Shown: positions 48,401-57,172, counted from the stretch's first letter. The stretch: 64,000 nt of DNA from CADCVT01 sp036389485 (GCA_036389485.1 DASVPR010000060.1:62001-126000), one strand, 5' to 3'. A program made the numbers and translations. The notes: generated from the sequence alone by a model not told the origin.

Positions 48401-50155
48401 TCAGGCGATCAGGATTGTGGAGCGATTTTGTGCATTCTGCGAGTCAGACATTCGTCGAGAGGCCGCAAGTTCCGTCACTCCGCTTCGTTGCGCGAACCCC
48501 TCGACGGCCGCTCTGGACGGTGCGGGCTCGAGCTCCAGGGTGTCCACGTCATGGGCGTCGAGCCAGCACGAGACGATCCGCAGCTCCTGCACCTCGTCCG
48601 GCGGGACGTACGGCTCGGCCCGCCGCCGCAGCGCCGCCGACGTCCGCTCGACGACCTCCTCGACCGACGTCACCGGCCCCCAGTCCGCGACGCGCCCGCC
48701 GACCAGCCAGAACGCGTCGACGCCCTCCACCCCGTCCTCTCCGGCCAGGATCAATCGGGGATGTGCGTGCGCGGCGCGCAGGAACGGGCCGAGCCGCTCG
48801 AGCAGCACGCGCAGCCGCGCGTGGCGCCGCCGCAGCCACGCCGCGCGCTCGAAGCGGCGCTCGCGCGCGGCCTCGCGCATCTGCCCCTCGACGTGGTCGA
48901 GGAGCGCCGCGCCGCCGTCGCCGGACCCGCTGAACAGGTCGAGCGCGGCGTCCAGACGGCGGCGGTAGAGGTTGGGGTCGAGGTCGCCCAGGCACGGTGA
49001 CAGGCACCGCCCCATCTGCCCGTACGCGGACGCGTGATACCGGCGCGGCATCTTGCGACCGCAGTGCCGCAGGCCGAACAGCGAGTCCAGCTGCTCCTTC
49101 AGCTCGACGGCGCTCGCCCGGCCACGGAGCGGCCCGACGTTCACCGCGTGGCCGCTCGCGGGCTCCGGCGCGACCTCGAGGACGGGGTAGTTCAGGTCGA
49201 ACCGGCAGCGCAGGTAGACGTACGGATCCTGGTGCTTGAGCTTGACGTTGCCGGGCGGGCGCAGCGAGCGGATGAGCCGGCTCTCGAGCAGCAGCGCGCC
49301 GAGCTCGGAGCGCGTCGCGCGATGGTCGACGATCGAGGCCTGCGCCGTCCAGTCGCCGGTCGGCGACGACGGCGCGAAGTGCGACCGCGCCCGCGAACGC
49401 AGCCGCACGGACTTGCCCACGTACAGCGGCTGCCCCTCGGCGTTGCGGAAGATGTAGACGCCCGGCTCGTCGGGCAGGCCGGAGAAGTCCGGCAGGTGCA
49501 TCGCGCGCCGGGCGGGCAGCGACGGCTTCGGCTTGCGCCGCGGCGGCCGCAGGAGCGCGACCGCCTCCGCCACCGTCGTCGCGTTGGCGCACAGCTTCGG
49601 GAACAGCGCGCAGAACACGCGCGCGGTGGTCTCGGCGTCGGCGAGCGCGCGGTGCGCGACCTCGACCTCGATCCCCAGCGACCCGGCGAGCGCCGTGAGC
49701 TTGCGCTGGCGCACGAGCGGGGCGAGACGGCGCGCCAGCGACACGGTGCACAGCGCGGGCGGCCGCGGCCAGTCGAGCCCGGCGCGCTCGAACGCCTGGC
49801 GCAGCACGCGCAGGTCGAACGAGACGTTGTGCCCGACGAACACCCGGCCGTCCAGCTGCTCGGCCAGCTCGGGCAGCACGACGTCTGCCGCCGGTGCCTC
49901 GTCCACCATCTCCTGCGTGATGCCGGTGAACCGCTGGATCCCCCGCGAGAGCGGCGCGCGCGCGTGCACGAGCGTCTCCCAGCGATCGTGCAGCTCCCCG
50001 CCGCCGACGAGAACGGCGCCCACCTCGGTCAGCTCGCACGCGTCGCCGGCCTTGCCGTTCGTCTCCGTGTCGACGACCAGGAACTCCGTCTCCCGCAGCG
50101 GCGCCTCGAGCAAGGACATCCCGCCCTTGTACGACTCGGGTCGGACGGTTCGCAT
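48401..50155 (-). CDS. DEDDh exonuclease / GIY-YIG (UvrC-like) nuclease fusion
   Basis: This 584-aa protein has an N-terminal DEDDh exonuclease (VVDTETNG, VGHNVSFDLRVL, HRALADAETTARV), as in the DnaQ/epsilon group. From about residue 230 there is a GIY-YIG domain (PGVYIFRNAEGQPLYVGKS) and then UvrC-like sequence including CLSPCLGDLD and ERRFERAAWLRRRHARL. The architecture is known in actinobacteria and probably acts in DNA repair, combining an endonuclease with 3'-5' trimming. ATG 50155 or ATG 50119 can start it; the latter follows AAGGGCGGG. Confidence 0.88.
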   Translation of the reverse strand: MRTVRPESYKGGMSLLEAPLRETEFLVVDTETNGKAGDACELTEVGAVLVGGGELHDRWETLVHARAPLSRGIQRFTGITQEMVDEAPAADVVLPELAEQLDGRVFVGHNVSFDLRVLRQAFERAGLDWPRPPALCTVSLARRLAPLVRQRKLTALAGSLGIEVEVAHRALADAETTARVFCALFPKLCANATTVAEAVALLRPPRRKPKPSLPARRAMHLPDFSGLPDEPGVYIFRNAEGQPLYVGKSVRLRSRARSHFAPSSPTGDWTAQASIVDHRATRSELGALLLESRLIRSLRPPGNVKLKHQDPYVYLRCRFDLNYPVLEVAPEPASGHAVNVGPLRGRASAVELKEQLDSLFGLRHCGRKMPRRYHASAYGQMGRCLSPCLGDLDPNLYRRRLDAALDLFSGSGDGGAALLDHVEGQMREAARERRFERAAWLRRRHARLRVLLERLGPFLRAAHAHPRLILAGEDGVEGVDAFWLVGGRVADWGPVTSVEEVVERTSAALRRRAEPYVPPDEVQELRIVSCWLDAHDVDTLELEPAPSRAAVEGFAQRSGVTELAASRRMSDSQNAQNRSTILIA

Positions 50156-50193
50156 CCGAACTTGCGTCTGTCGGGAGGAGTAGCATCGCCGCC

Positions 50194-50382
50194 ATGGCGA
50201 CCGTCACCCCGCATCTACAGCAGGAGACGCGTCGAGCATGGAGCGACTACGCCGATCGCCTTCGCGGGCTCGAGGGCGCGGACTACGACGCGGCTGAGCA
50301 GGAGGCCTGGGCGCAGCTCCAGGCGACCCTCCAGGCACTCGGAGTCGCAGAGACTCCGCTAGACGACCCTTCGGTGGGGTAG
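50194..50382 (+). CDS. Small helical protein of unknown function
   Basis: This 62-aa protein starts MATVTPHLQQETRRAWSDYADRLRGLEG and is predicted to be helical and acidic toward the end. No family is recognised. It is divergent from the nuclease fusion by 38 bases and followed by a lipoprotein gene on the same strand. Codon use matches real genes around it. Confidence 0.5.
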   Translation: MATVTPHLQQETRRAWSDYADRLRGLEGADYDAAEQEAWAQLQATLQALGVAETPLDDPSVG

Positions 50383-50420
50383 GGTTCCGCCGGGCCGCGG
50401 GGGCTCGGCCCGGGAGAGGG

Positions 50421-50849
50421 ATGCAGAAGAGACACCGGTTCGCCGCACTCGTGCTGGGCGCTGTCGCGCTCGCGTCGGGCTGCGGCGAGGAAGACGACTA
50501 CAAGAACGAGCCGCGGCCGGCGACGCCGATCGTCGTCAGCGCCGCGATCACGCAGGACAAGGTCTCGGTCTCGCCGAGGGAGTTCGGCGCGGGCCCGATC
50601 ACGCTCATCGTCACGAACCAGACCGACAACGCCCAGGAGCTGACGCTCGAGACCGACGAGATCGGCGGCGGCGCGCCCGGCATCGAGCAGGAGACCGGCC
50701 CCATCTCGCCCGGCGACACCGCGTCGCTCAAGGCCGACCTTCGCGAGGGCACCTACAAGGTCGGCGTCAACGGGCGCGGGATCGCCGCGGCGGCGCTGAA
50801 CGTGGGCGAGCCGCGCGAGAGCGCGCAGAACGAGCTGCTGCAGCCCTGA
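50421..50849 (+). CDS. Small lipoprotein with cupredoxin-like fold, no copper ligands
   Basis: This 142-aa lipoprotein starts MQKRHRFAALVLGAVALASGC (lipobox C21). The mature part resembles a cupredoxin-like beta sandwich: VSVSPREFGAGPITLIVTNQTDNAQELTLETDEI and GTYKVGVNGRGIAAAALNVG. None of the Cys/His copper ligands is present. It may be an extracellular binding protein. It precedes ccr by 81 bases on the same strand. Confidence 0.7.
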   Translation: MQKRHRFAALVLGAVALASGCGEEDDYKNEPRPATPIVVSAAITQDKVSVSPREFGAGPITLIVTNQTDNAQELTLETDEIGGGAPGIEQETGPISPGDTASLKADLREGTYKVGVNGRGIAAAALNVGEPRESAQNELLQP

Positions 50850-50930
50850 GCGGCCCCTCCCCGGGGCGCCTCCGGCGTCGCGCCGCCGGTAACCTCCGCG
50901 CGGTCAATCCGACCGTAAGGACCTGAACCC

Positions 50931-52187
50931 GTGGCCGTTGATCTCTCCCAAGTCTCCAGCGTCGACACCGAGCCCGGCGAGCTGCCGGCGACGATGGCCG
51001 CCTGGGTCATCCGCCAGGAGCGCGAGGGCGAGCCGACCGAGGCCTTCCAGGTCGAGGAGATCGAGGTCCCGGAGCCCGGCGCGTTCGAGGTCATCGTGCG
51101 CGTCATGGCCGCCGGGGTGAACTTCAACAACGTGTGGGCGGCGCTCGGCAAGCCCGTGTCCGTCTTCGGCTACGGCGACCACCCCGAGTACGGCCACCAC
51201 ATCGGCGGCTCGGACGCGTCGGGCGTCGTGTGGAAGGTCGGCCCCGGCGTGACGCGGTGGAAGCCGGGCGACGAGGTCGTCATCCACTGCAACCAGACCT
51301 CGTACGAGGACCCGGAGGTCCATGGGCTGGACCCGATGGCGGCGCCGTCGCAGGTCATCTGGGGCTACGAGACGACGTGGGGATCGTTCGCGCAGTTCAC
51401 GAAGGTCCAGGCGCAGCAGCTGCTCCCGAAGCCGAAGCACCTCGCCTGGGAGGAGGCCGCCTCCTACGGCCTCACCTACTTCACCGCGTACCGCATGCTC
51501 GTTAAGCGCGTGAACCTGCAGGCCGGGCACAAGGTGCTGATCTGGGGCGCGGCGGGCGGCCTCGGCGTCTTCGCGACGCAGCTCTGCGCGCTGACGGGCG
51601 CGGACTGCGTGGGCGTCGTCTCCAGCGACGAGAAGGGCCAGCTCGTCGAGCAGCTCGGCGCGGTCGGCTACATCAACCGCAACGAGTTCAGCGGGATGAT
51701 GCGGCGCGGGGGCGAGACGCCCGAGGAGGAGAAGGCGCGGTTCAAGGAGTCGCGCGCGTTCTCCAAGCGCGTGAGGGAGATGCTGGGCGACGCGCCCGAC
51801 ATCGTGTTCGAGCACGTCGGCAAGGCGACGTTCCCGACGTCGGTGCTGACCGTGAAGACGTTCGGCAAGGTCGTCATCTGCGGCGCGACCTCCGGCTACC
51901 AGCTCGACTTCGACGTGCGCTACCTGTGGATGCGCCAGAAGGAGATCCTCGGCTCGCACTTCGCCAACGCGTGGGAGTGCAACCTCGCCAACGCGCTGAT
52001 CGAGGAGTCGAAGATCCGGCCGGTGCTGTGGAAGACGATGCCGTTCGAGGATGTCGCGAACGCGCACCAGCTCATGCACGAGAACAAGCATCTCGGCAAG
52101 ATCGCGATCCTCGTCGGCGCGACCGAGGAGGGCCAGGGCAGGACGGCCGAGGGCCCGGCCGCGATCCGCGCGGAGGTCGGCGCCTGA
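50931..52187 (+). CDS. ccr: Crotonyl-CoA carboxylase/reductase
   Basis: This 418-aa zinc-free MDR-family protein has the Ccr features: AAGVNFNNVWAALGKPVSVFGYGDHPEYGHHIGGSDASG, WGYETTWGSFAQFTKVQAQQLLPKP, NADPH-binding WGAAGGLGVFATQL, and FEHVGKATFPTSV. It reductively carboxylates crotonyl-CoA to (2S)-ethylmalonyl-CoA with NADPH and CO2, the key step of the ethylmalonyl-CoA pathway. Start GTG 50931. A 119-aa protein is coupled downstream (TGATG). The mutase at 58810 fits the next steps. Confidence 0.95.
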   Translation: MAVDLSQVSSVDTEPGELPATMAAWVIRQEREGEPTEAFQVEEIEVPEPGAFEVIVRVMAAGVNFNNVWAALGKPVSVFGYGDHPEYGHHIGGSDASGVVWKVGPGVTRWKPGDEVVIHCNQTSYEDPEVHGLDPMAAPSQVIWGYETTWGSFAQFTKVQAQQLLPKPKHLAWEEAASYGLTYFTAYRMLVKRVNLQAGHKVLIWGAAGGLGVFATQLCALTGADCVGVVSSDEKGQLVEQLGAVGYINRNEFSGMMRRGGETPEEEKARFKESRAFSKRVREMLGDAPDIVFEHVGKATFPTSVLTVKTFGKVVICGATSGYQLDFDVRYLWMRQKEILGSHFANAWECNLANALIEESKIRPVLWKTMPFEDVANAHQLMHENKHLGKIAILVGATEEGQGRTAEGPAAIRAEVGA

Positions 52188-52546
52188 TGGCGGGGTCGGT
52201 CCACATCCCGTGGTACGCGACCGGCTTCCGCGGCGACGGGTTCGAGGAGGCGCTGCGGGCGATCGCGCCGGTCGCGCTGCGCTACGGGGCGACGGCGTAC
52301 AGCGTCTTCCGCTACCGCGACGACCGCTACAAGTTCCTCCAGACCGCGACGTTCGAGGACAAGCTCGACTGGGAGCGCTACTGGGGCGGGCCGGAGATGA
52401 CCCGCTTCCGCACGATCCACCAGGGCTGGTTCCAGGTCCCGATCGTCTACCAGTGGACCGACGTCGTGGTCGAGGGGTCGCTGCCGGCGAACGGCAACGG
52501 CCCGAGCTCCGCGCACGACACCGAGCCCGTCGGCGACGCGATCTAG
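52187..52546 (+). CDS. Small protein coupled to ccr, unknown function
   Basis: This 119-aa soluble protein is rich in aromatics: VHIPWYATGFRGDGFEEALRAIAPVALRYGATAYSVFRYRDDRYKFLQTATFEDKLDWERYW. This resembles ferredoxin-like ABM or dimeric alpha-beta-barrel small proteins, but I cannot assign the family. ATG 52187 shares one base with the ccr stop, so its level should follow Ccr. It may be an accessory or unrelated heme/monooxygenase-like protein. Confidence 0.65.
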   Translation: MAGSVHIPWYATGFRGDGFEEALRAIAPVALRYGATAYSVFRYRDDRYKFLQTATFEDKLDWERYWGGPEMTRFRTIHQGWFQVPIVYQWTDVVVEGSLPANGNGPSSAHDTEPVGDAI

Positions 52547-53734
52547 CTAGCCCGCGAGCTTCAGCAGGCGGTCGACGAGCTCGTCCCGGCCGGCGATGAC
52601 GCGTGCCTCCTCGGCGCGTGCTCGTTCGAGCGCCCCGTGCATCTCCACGCGCTCTCCCTCCAGCGCGTCGAGCGCGGCGTGCACGTCGTCCTCGGTGAGG
52701 GGCGCGCGGGTCCCCTCGCCGAGGGCGATCGAGAGGCCCATCCGCGCGCAGTCCGCCGCCTGGCCGGGCTGGTCGCCGAACAGCGGGTAGCCGAGCATCG
52801 GGATGCGGTGCCAGATCGCCTCGTGCGTCGAGTTCAGGCCGTGGTGGGTGACGAAGACGTCCGCGTCGCGCAGCGCCGCCCACTGGTCGACCCACGGCCG
52901 CACGGTGACGCGCGGCCGTCTGAGGCTCGCCGGGTCGGCGCCGGAGTTGCCGAGGCTGATGATCGCCTGCGCGTCTGCGCGGCTCTCGACGGCCGCCGCG
53001 ACCGCTTCGAGCGCCGCGAGCATCGCGTCGGAGAAGTACCGCCAAGCGATCGTGCCGAGTGAGGCGTAGACCCGCAGCTCGGCTCCTCCGAACAGGGCGT
53101 CGCCGCCGTCCCGCTCCGCGTCCGGCGAGAGCGAGCCGAGGAACGCGACCGGCTCGAAGCGCGGGCGGATGGTGGCGTCGAGGAACGCGGGCGGCTCGCA
53201 GTAGACGTTGAGGTGCGGGCTGAAGGAGGTCATGTACGACAGCGGGGAGGCGTCGTCGAACCCGTACCGCTCGCGCAGCACGTCGACGGCGCGGCGGCAG
53301 CGGTCGGACACGATCAGCGGGCGGTGCCCGTCGGCCAGCGACATGAACCGCTGCGGCTGCGACGGGTCGACCGCGTGGCCGGCGCACACGTTGACGTACG
53401 GCAGGCCGAGCGCATGCCCGACCGCGCGGCCGACCGGCGCGAACGTGTCGTAGACGACCAGCCGCGCGCCGAGCACCTTCAGCTCCGCGGCCAGCGACTC
53501 CGCGTGCTCGCCCGCGAACGTCACGTTCCGCACCGGCCGCGGCTGCGACTCCTGCTCCTGCGGCCGGTTCTCGAAGACGTCATGGAAGACGCCGCCGGCC
53601 TCCTCCGCGATGGCGCGAAGCGGGGGCTCCGCGAAGACGTGAGCGGTCTCCCCCCGCCGGGTCACGCCCGCGATCAGCGGCCGCATGCGCTTGAGGTGGC
53701 TAATGCCCTGCATCGCGACGAAGACGACGCTCAT
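52547..53734 (-). CDS. MGT-type GT-B glycosyltransferase
   Basis: This 395-aa protein starts MSVVFVAMQGISHLKRMRPLIAGVTRRGE and has the C-terminal donor site VTHHGLNSTHEAIWHRIPMLGYPLFGDQPGQAADC, typical of macrolide-type GT1 enzymes. The conserved N-terminal histidine is in GISHLKR. The acceptor is probably a small lipophilic natural product or a glycolipid. ATG 53734 overlaps the stop of the upstream glycosyltransferase-like gene (ATGA). Confidence 0.87.
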   Translation of the reverse strand: MSVVFVAMQGISHLKRMRPLIAGVTRRGETAHVFAEPPLRAIAEEAGGVFHDVFENRPQEQESQPRPVRNVTFAGEHAESLAAELKVLGARLVVYDTFAPVGRAVGHALGLPYVNVCAGHAVDPSQPQRFMSLADGHRPLIVSDRCRRAVDVLRERYGFDDASPLSYMTSFSPHLNVYCEPPAFLDATIRPRFEPVAFLGSLSPDAERDGGDALFGGAELRVYASLGTIAWRYFSDAMLAALEAVAAAVESRADAQAIISLGNSGADPASLRRPRVTVRPWVDQWAALRDADVFVTHHGLNSTHEAIWHRIPMLGYPLFGDQPGQAADCARMGLSIALGEGTRAPLTEDDVHAALDALEGERVEMHGALERARAEEARVIAGRDELVDRLLKLAG

Positions 53735-54516
53735 CCCCGCACCTCCAGCGCCTCGGTCAGCGCGCCCATCCGCCGCGCGTACGGCCGAATCCACGCCAGC
53801 TCCCCGTCGACTCGCGCACCCGCCCCATACACATCGAGGTAGCGGGCGTGCTTGCGGAGCAGCCCTTCGCGATCGATCGGCGTGCGGTGGCGGCGGAGGG
53901 TCGTCTGCGAGGCGAGCGTGCGGTTCATGACCGAGAGGCGGCGGTCGAGCGCGGCGACGCGGCCCTCGCGGGTGCCGGCCGCTGCGACGGCGCCACCCCT
54001 CCCCTCCTGGCGCACCCACCGCGACGCGGCGACGTGTGACTCCGCGAGCCTCTCCATCCCCGGCCGCTTGCGGACCGCGTAGTTGTTCGTCGTGCAGACC
54101 CACTTGGGGCCGACCCCGGGCAGCAGCCGGCGCGCGCGGCGGCTGAGCGTGTGGAGCAGGTCGACGTCGACCTCGAGGAACGCGCTCGGCCAGCGGACGA
54201 GGTCGGCGTCGGTGCCGGCGAGGGCGGTCGCGGCGTCAGGCGCGAACCAGTCGTCGTCGTCGACCGGCAGGACGAGCGCGCCGTCCGGGATCTCCTCCCA
54301 CCGCGAGACGCGCGCGCCCTCGACCGCGGCGTGGTTGTCTCGTGCGACGTCGCGGACGGCTGCGCGGAACTCGTGGTACGGCGTGGTGAACGTGGCGTTC
54401 CAGAGCTCGACGAGCGGCCGGAACGCGTCGGGCAGCTGGGCGTCGAACGCCGCCTCGTCCTCCCACGGGACGTCGGTCCGCACCCAGATGTGGATGATGT
54501 GCGCCGCTATGGCCAC
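53731..54516 (-). CDS. GT-A-like glycosyltransferase, putative
   Basis: This 261-aa protein has PDGALVLPVDDDDWFAPDAATAL, a DxD-like acidic motif used for metal and nucleotide-sugar binding in GT-A enzymes, after a region with VRTDVPWEDEAAFDAQL. The C-terminal half is helical and basic. The GTG start (54516) overlaps the start of the divergent nucleotidyltransferase-like gene by eight bases. It is coupled to the MGT glycosyltransferase, so the two probably modify one glycoconjugate. Confidence 0.65.
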   Translation of the reverse strand: MAIAAHIIHIWVRTDVPWEDEAAFDAQLPDAFRPLVELWNATFTTPYHEFRAAVRDVARDNHAAVEGARVSRWEEIPDGALVLPVDDDDWFAPDAATALAGTDADLVRWPSAFLEVDVDLLHTLSRRARRLLPGVGPKWVCTTNNYAVRKRPGMERLAESHVAASRWVRQEGRGGAVAAAGTREGRVAALDRRLSVMNRTLASQTTLRRHRTPIDREGLLRKHARYLDVYGAGARVDGELAWIRPYARRMGALTEALEVRG

Positions 54517-55816
54517 GGGGCGCAATCTACGGCCGCGCGCTCCCGCCCCGCGGTGGGCGCCGGCGCTGCAGCGCGCGCTGCTGCGCGCCGGTCGTCGGCG
54601 CGCGGTTCGCACCGTCGCGTCGGCCGGCTACGAGCTGACCGCGCGGGCGTACGCGCGGTGGCTGCTGCGCGGCGTCGCGGGCGCGACCGCGTACCTGCGC
54701 GGCGGCCTCGCGCAGCGCGAGGTCCGGCCGGGGTTCTCGGACGTCGACCTCGCGCTCGTCGTACCGGACCGCGCTGCCGCCGCGCGCGCGCAGGCGCGGC
54801 ACGTGACGCTCGAGCGCCGCGCCCCGTGGCTCGCGCAGGCGGTCCTCGAGGTGCCGCGCATCTACGCCGGCGACGACCTGGACCGCATCGCCGGCCACTC
54901 CATGCTCACGTTCCCGGGCGCCGCGTTCGCGCCGGGCGGGCCGCGAGGGATCGTCCGGCATCTCCAGCAGCCCGGCGTGACGCCGGCCGCCGCGAGCTGG
55001 CGCCGCCTCCACGGCCCCGAGCGCCGCCCGCCCGAACCGCCCCGCGACGCGGAGACGCAGCGCCTCGCCGCGTGGCTCGAGGTCCAGTACGTCTGGCGCT
55101 TCGCGTGGACGGCGTTCGACGACGCGCTCCCCCCGCCCCGCGCCGCCGACGTGATGGCGAACGTCGTGCTCCGCAGCGCCGCGGCGTGTCGCGGCCTCGG
55201 GGTCGCGGCCGGCGACGTCGCGGTCGCGGAGCGGATCCGCCGCGACCCGGCATCGGAGCCGCCGGACGCGATGCGCCGCCTCCTCGGGGCCGCGCTCCGC
55301 CTCGCCGACGCCGTCGCGGCGGAGGTGGAAGGGGCGGCGGGCGGAGGGGTCGCGGTGAGGCTCGCGGCCGCGGGCGGCGCCCTTTCCCCTCGCCTCCCGC
55401 TCGCGGATTGGCATGCGGTCGTGGTCCCGGACGATGTCGTCGCGACGTTCGCGCTGCATCCCGGCGACGCGAGCGATCCGCGGGTGCTCGCCGCGGCGCT
55501 CGGCGCGAGCGGTCCGGGGCACTACGCCGCCCTCCGGTTCGGCCGGCTGCTGCTCCTCGCGCCCGCGCGCTTCGGCGACAGCCAGATGCGGGCGATCCAA
55601 TGCTCCGCGACGGACCCCGTGTCGTTCGCGCTGCTGCGCGGCGGCGACGACGCGCACTTCCCCGCGCACCTCGGGCTCTCGGCGCACGACTGGGCGCGGC
55701 GCGCGATCGCGGAGCAGCGCGAGGCGCACGACCGGACCCATCCGCAGCGGCGGCGCGCCGAGGACTTCGCCCGCTCGCTGAAGGAAGGCGAGCCCGTGCT
55801 GCGGCTCACACCCTGA
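54509..55816 (+). CDS. Nucleotidyltransferase-fold protein, putative
   Basis: This 435-aa protein has GGLAQREVRPGFSDVDLALVVP near residue 65, fitting the Pol-beta-like nucleotidyltransferase motif (G...S-DxDL) of aminoglycoside nucleotidyltransferases. The rest is alpha-helical with WRFAWTAFDDAL and a C-terminal region ending RRAEDFARSLKEGEPVL. I cannot assign the substrate. Its ATG lies inside the first codons of the divergent glycosyltransferase gene, so expression of the two is physically linked. Confidence 0.65.
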   Translation: MATGRNLRPRAPAPRWAPALQRALLRAGRRRAVRTVASAGYELTARAYARWLLRGVAGATAYLRGGLAQREVRPGFSDVDLALVVPDRAAAARAQARHVTLERRAPWLAQAVLEVPRIYAGDDLDRIAGHSMLTFPGAAFAPGGPRGIVRHLQQPGVTPAAASWRRLHGPERRPPEPPRDAETQRLAAWLEVQYVWRFAWTAFDDALPPPRAADVMANVVLRSAAACRGLGVAAGDVAVAERIRRDPASEPPDAMRRLLGAALRLADAVAAEVEGAAGGGVAVRLAAAGGALSPRLPLADWHAVVVPDDVVATFALHPGDASDPRVLAAALGASGPGHYAALRFGRLLLLAPARFGDSQMRAIQCSATDPVSFALLRGGDDAHFPAHLGLSAHDWARRAIAEQREAHDRTHPQRRRAEDFARSLKEGEPVLRLTP

Positions 55817-56021
55817 CGACCACGGTGCCGGCGGCGAGGTCGCCGATCCGCTGCCGGCGCTGCCCGGTCGCGAGCACGACCGCGAGCGCGACCGCGTAGA
55901 AGAAGAGCCCGTCGAGCATGCGCAGCAGCGTCCGCACGACGAACAGCACGCACAGCACCACGAAGTCCACGAGCGCCGCGCCGACGCGTCGGCCGACGAC
56001 GTCCGTGGGGTCCGCGTTCAC
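55806..56021 (-). CDS. Minimal RDD-family membrane protein
   Basis: This 71-aa protein keeps the ends of the RDD domain: VVGRRVGAALVDFVVL and RMLDGLFFYAVALAVVLATGQRRQRIGDLAAGTVVVRV. The usual central helices are missing, making it about half the normal length. GTG 56021 overlaps the sigma factor stop (GTGA), so it is cotranslated. Its 3' end overlaps the convergent gene by 11 bases. A link to the sigma factor is possible but unproven. Confidence 0.72.
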   Translation of the reverse strand: MNADPTDVVGRRVGAALVDFVVLCVLFVVRTLLRMLDGLFFYAVALAVVLATGQRRQRIGDLAAGTVVVRV

Positions 56022-56848
56022 GCCGCGTCGATGACCTTGCGGTCGTTGCGCTCGATGTTCATCCGCAGCCGCGCGAGCGCCTGGCGGATCAGCCGCGACA
56101 CCTGCATCTGCGACACGCCGATCTGCCGCGAGATCTCGGTCTGCGTCAGGTCCTCCTCGAAGCGCAGGCGCAGGATCTCCCGGTCGCGCGGCGTCAGCAC
56201 GTCGAGCGCCCCGTCGATCAGCACGCGGATCTCCGCGCGGCCCAGCTCCGGGTCGGTGACGCCGAGCGAGTCGCCGAGCGTCGAGTCCTCTCCGACCGGC
56301 TCGTCGAACGACCGCGCGCGCCGCGCGTCCGCGCTCTGGATCGTCGAGAGCACGTCCTCGAACGGCGCGTCGATCGCCGACGCCAGCTCCTGCACGGTCG
56401 GCGAGCGGCCCAGCTCGTTCGTCAGCGTGTCGCGCGCCTTCGCGACCTGCAGCTGCAGCTCCTGCGTCCCGCGCGGCACGCGCACCGCCCACGTCTTGTC
56501 GCGGAAGTAGCGCTTGATCTCGCCGAGCACGGTCGGCGTCGCGTACGAGGAGAAGCGCACGTCACGCGACAGATCGAAGCCCTCGATCGCCTTCATGATC
56601 CCGACGCACGCGACCTGCACGAGGTCGTCGAGCGGCTCGCCGCGACCGGCGTAGCGGCCCGCGAGCGCACGCGCGAGCGGGAGCATCTCCTCGGCGAGCA
56701 GGTCGCGGGCGCGCGTGTCGCCGTCGACGTGGTAGCGCCGCAACAGCATCCGCTCGCGATCGGCCCGCTCAGCGGGGGTTGTCGTTTCGATGTCGCTCTC
56801 CCTGACCCGCGGGTCCAGAAGAGGCCCGTCGGCACACACGCCTTGCAC
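56018..56848 (-). CDS. SigB/SigF/SigG-type alternative sigma factor
   Basis: This 276-aa group 3 sigma factor has region 2 (DDLVQVACVGIMKAIEGFDLSRDVRFSSYATPTVLGEIKRYFRDKTWAVRVPR), region 3 (AKARDTLTNELGRSPTVQELASAI) and region 4 (RDREILRLRFEEDLTQTEISRQIGVSQMQVSRLIRQAL). In actinobacteria such factors control general stress or development and are normally held by an anti-sigma factor, which is not adjacent. The GTG at 56848 is the earliest start; a later start is possible as the first 30 residues are not conserved-looking. Confidence 0.9.
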   Translation of the reverse strand: MQGVCADGPLLDPRVRESDIETTTPAERADRERMLLRRYHVDGDTRARDLLAEEMLPLARALAGRYAGRGEPLDDLVQVACVGIMKAIEGFDLSRDVRFSSYATPTVLGEIKRYFRDKTWAVRVPRGTQELQLQVAKARDTLTNELGRSPTVQELASAIDAPFEDVLSTIQSADARRARSFDEPVGEDSTLGDSLGVTDPELGRAEIRVLIDGALDVLTPRDREILRLRFEEDLTQTEISRQIGVSQMQVSRLIRQALARLRMNIERNDRKVIDAA

Positions 56849-56858
56849 AGTACAACTA

Positions 56859-56877
56859 GTACGGCTCTCGGCCGTAC
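56859..56877 (-). repeat. Hairpin between clpS and the sigma factor gene
   Basis: A 7-bp perfect stem GTACGGC/GCCGTAC with a 5-nt loop occupies the 36-base gap between the clpS stop and the sigma factor start. It has no U-tract. It could attenuate readthrough into the sigma gene or mark an operator. Confidence 0.55.
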
Positions 56878-56884
56878 GCGGGAT

Positions 56885-57172
56885 TCAATCGCGCTCGAGC
56901 GGCGCCATCGTGAGGCCGGCGTCGCGCAGCAGCTCCCAGTACAGCTCCGCGGGCTCGCGATGCCCGCTCCACACGACGGCCTGACCCGAGTTGTGGATGC
57001 GGTCCGCGATCGCGTAGCCGTGCGCGACGCTCACGCCGGGCACGTACCGCGCGAGCGTGTGCGCGACGTGATCGAACGTGTTGTGGTCGTCGTTCAGCAC
57101 GATCACGCGCCACGCGCCGCCGAGGCCGGACTCCGGCCCGCTGGTGCGCGGAAGCTCGACGGTCTGGCTCAT
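56885..57172 (-). CDS. clpS: ATP-dependent Clp protease adaptor ClpS
   Basis: This 95-aa protein has the ClpS core WRVIVLNDDHNTFDHVAHTLARYVPGVS and the C-terminal helix with YWELLRDAGLTMAPLERD. ClpS delivers N-degron substrates to ClpA/ClpC. The NDDHNTFDHV segment holds the conserved residues that recognise N-terminal hydrophobic residues. Start ATG overlaps the metallo-hydrolase stop (ATGA). No clp ATPase is in the window. Confidence 0.95.
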   Translation of the reverse strand: MSQTVELPRTSGPESGLGGAWRVIVLNDDHNTFDHVAHTLARYVPGVSVAHGYAIADRIHNSGQAVVWSGHREPAELYWELLRDAGLTMAPLERD

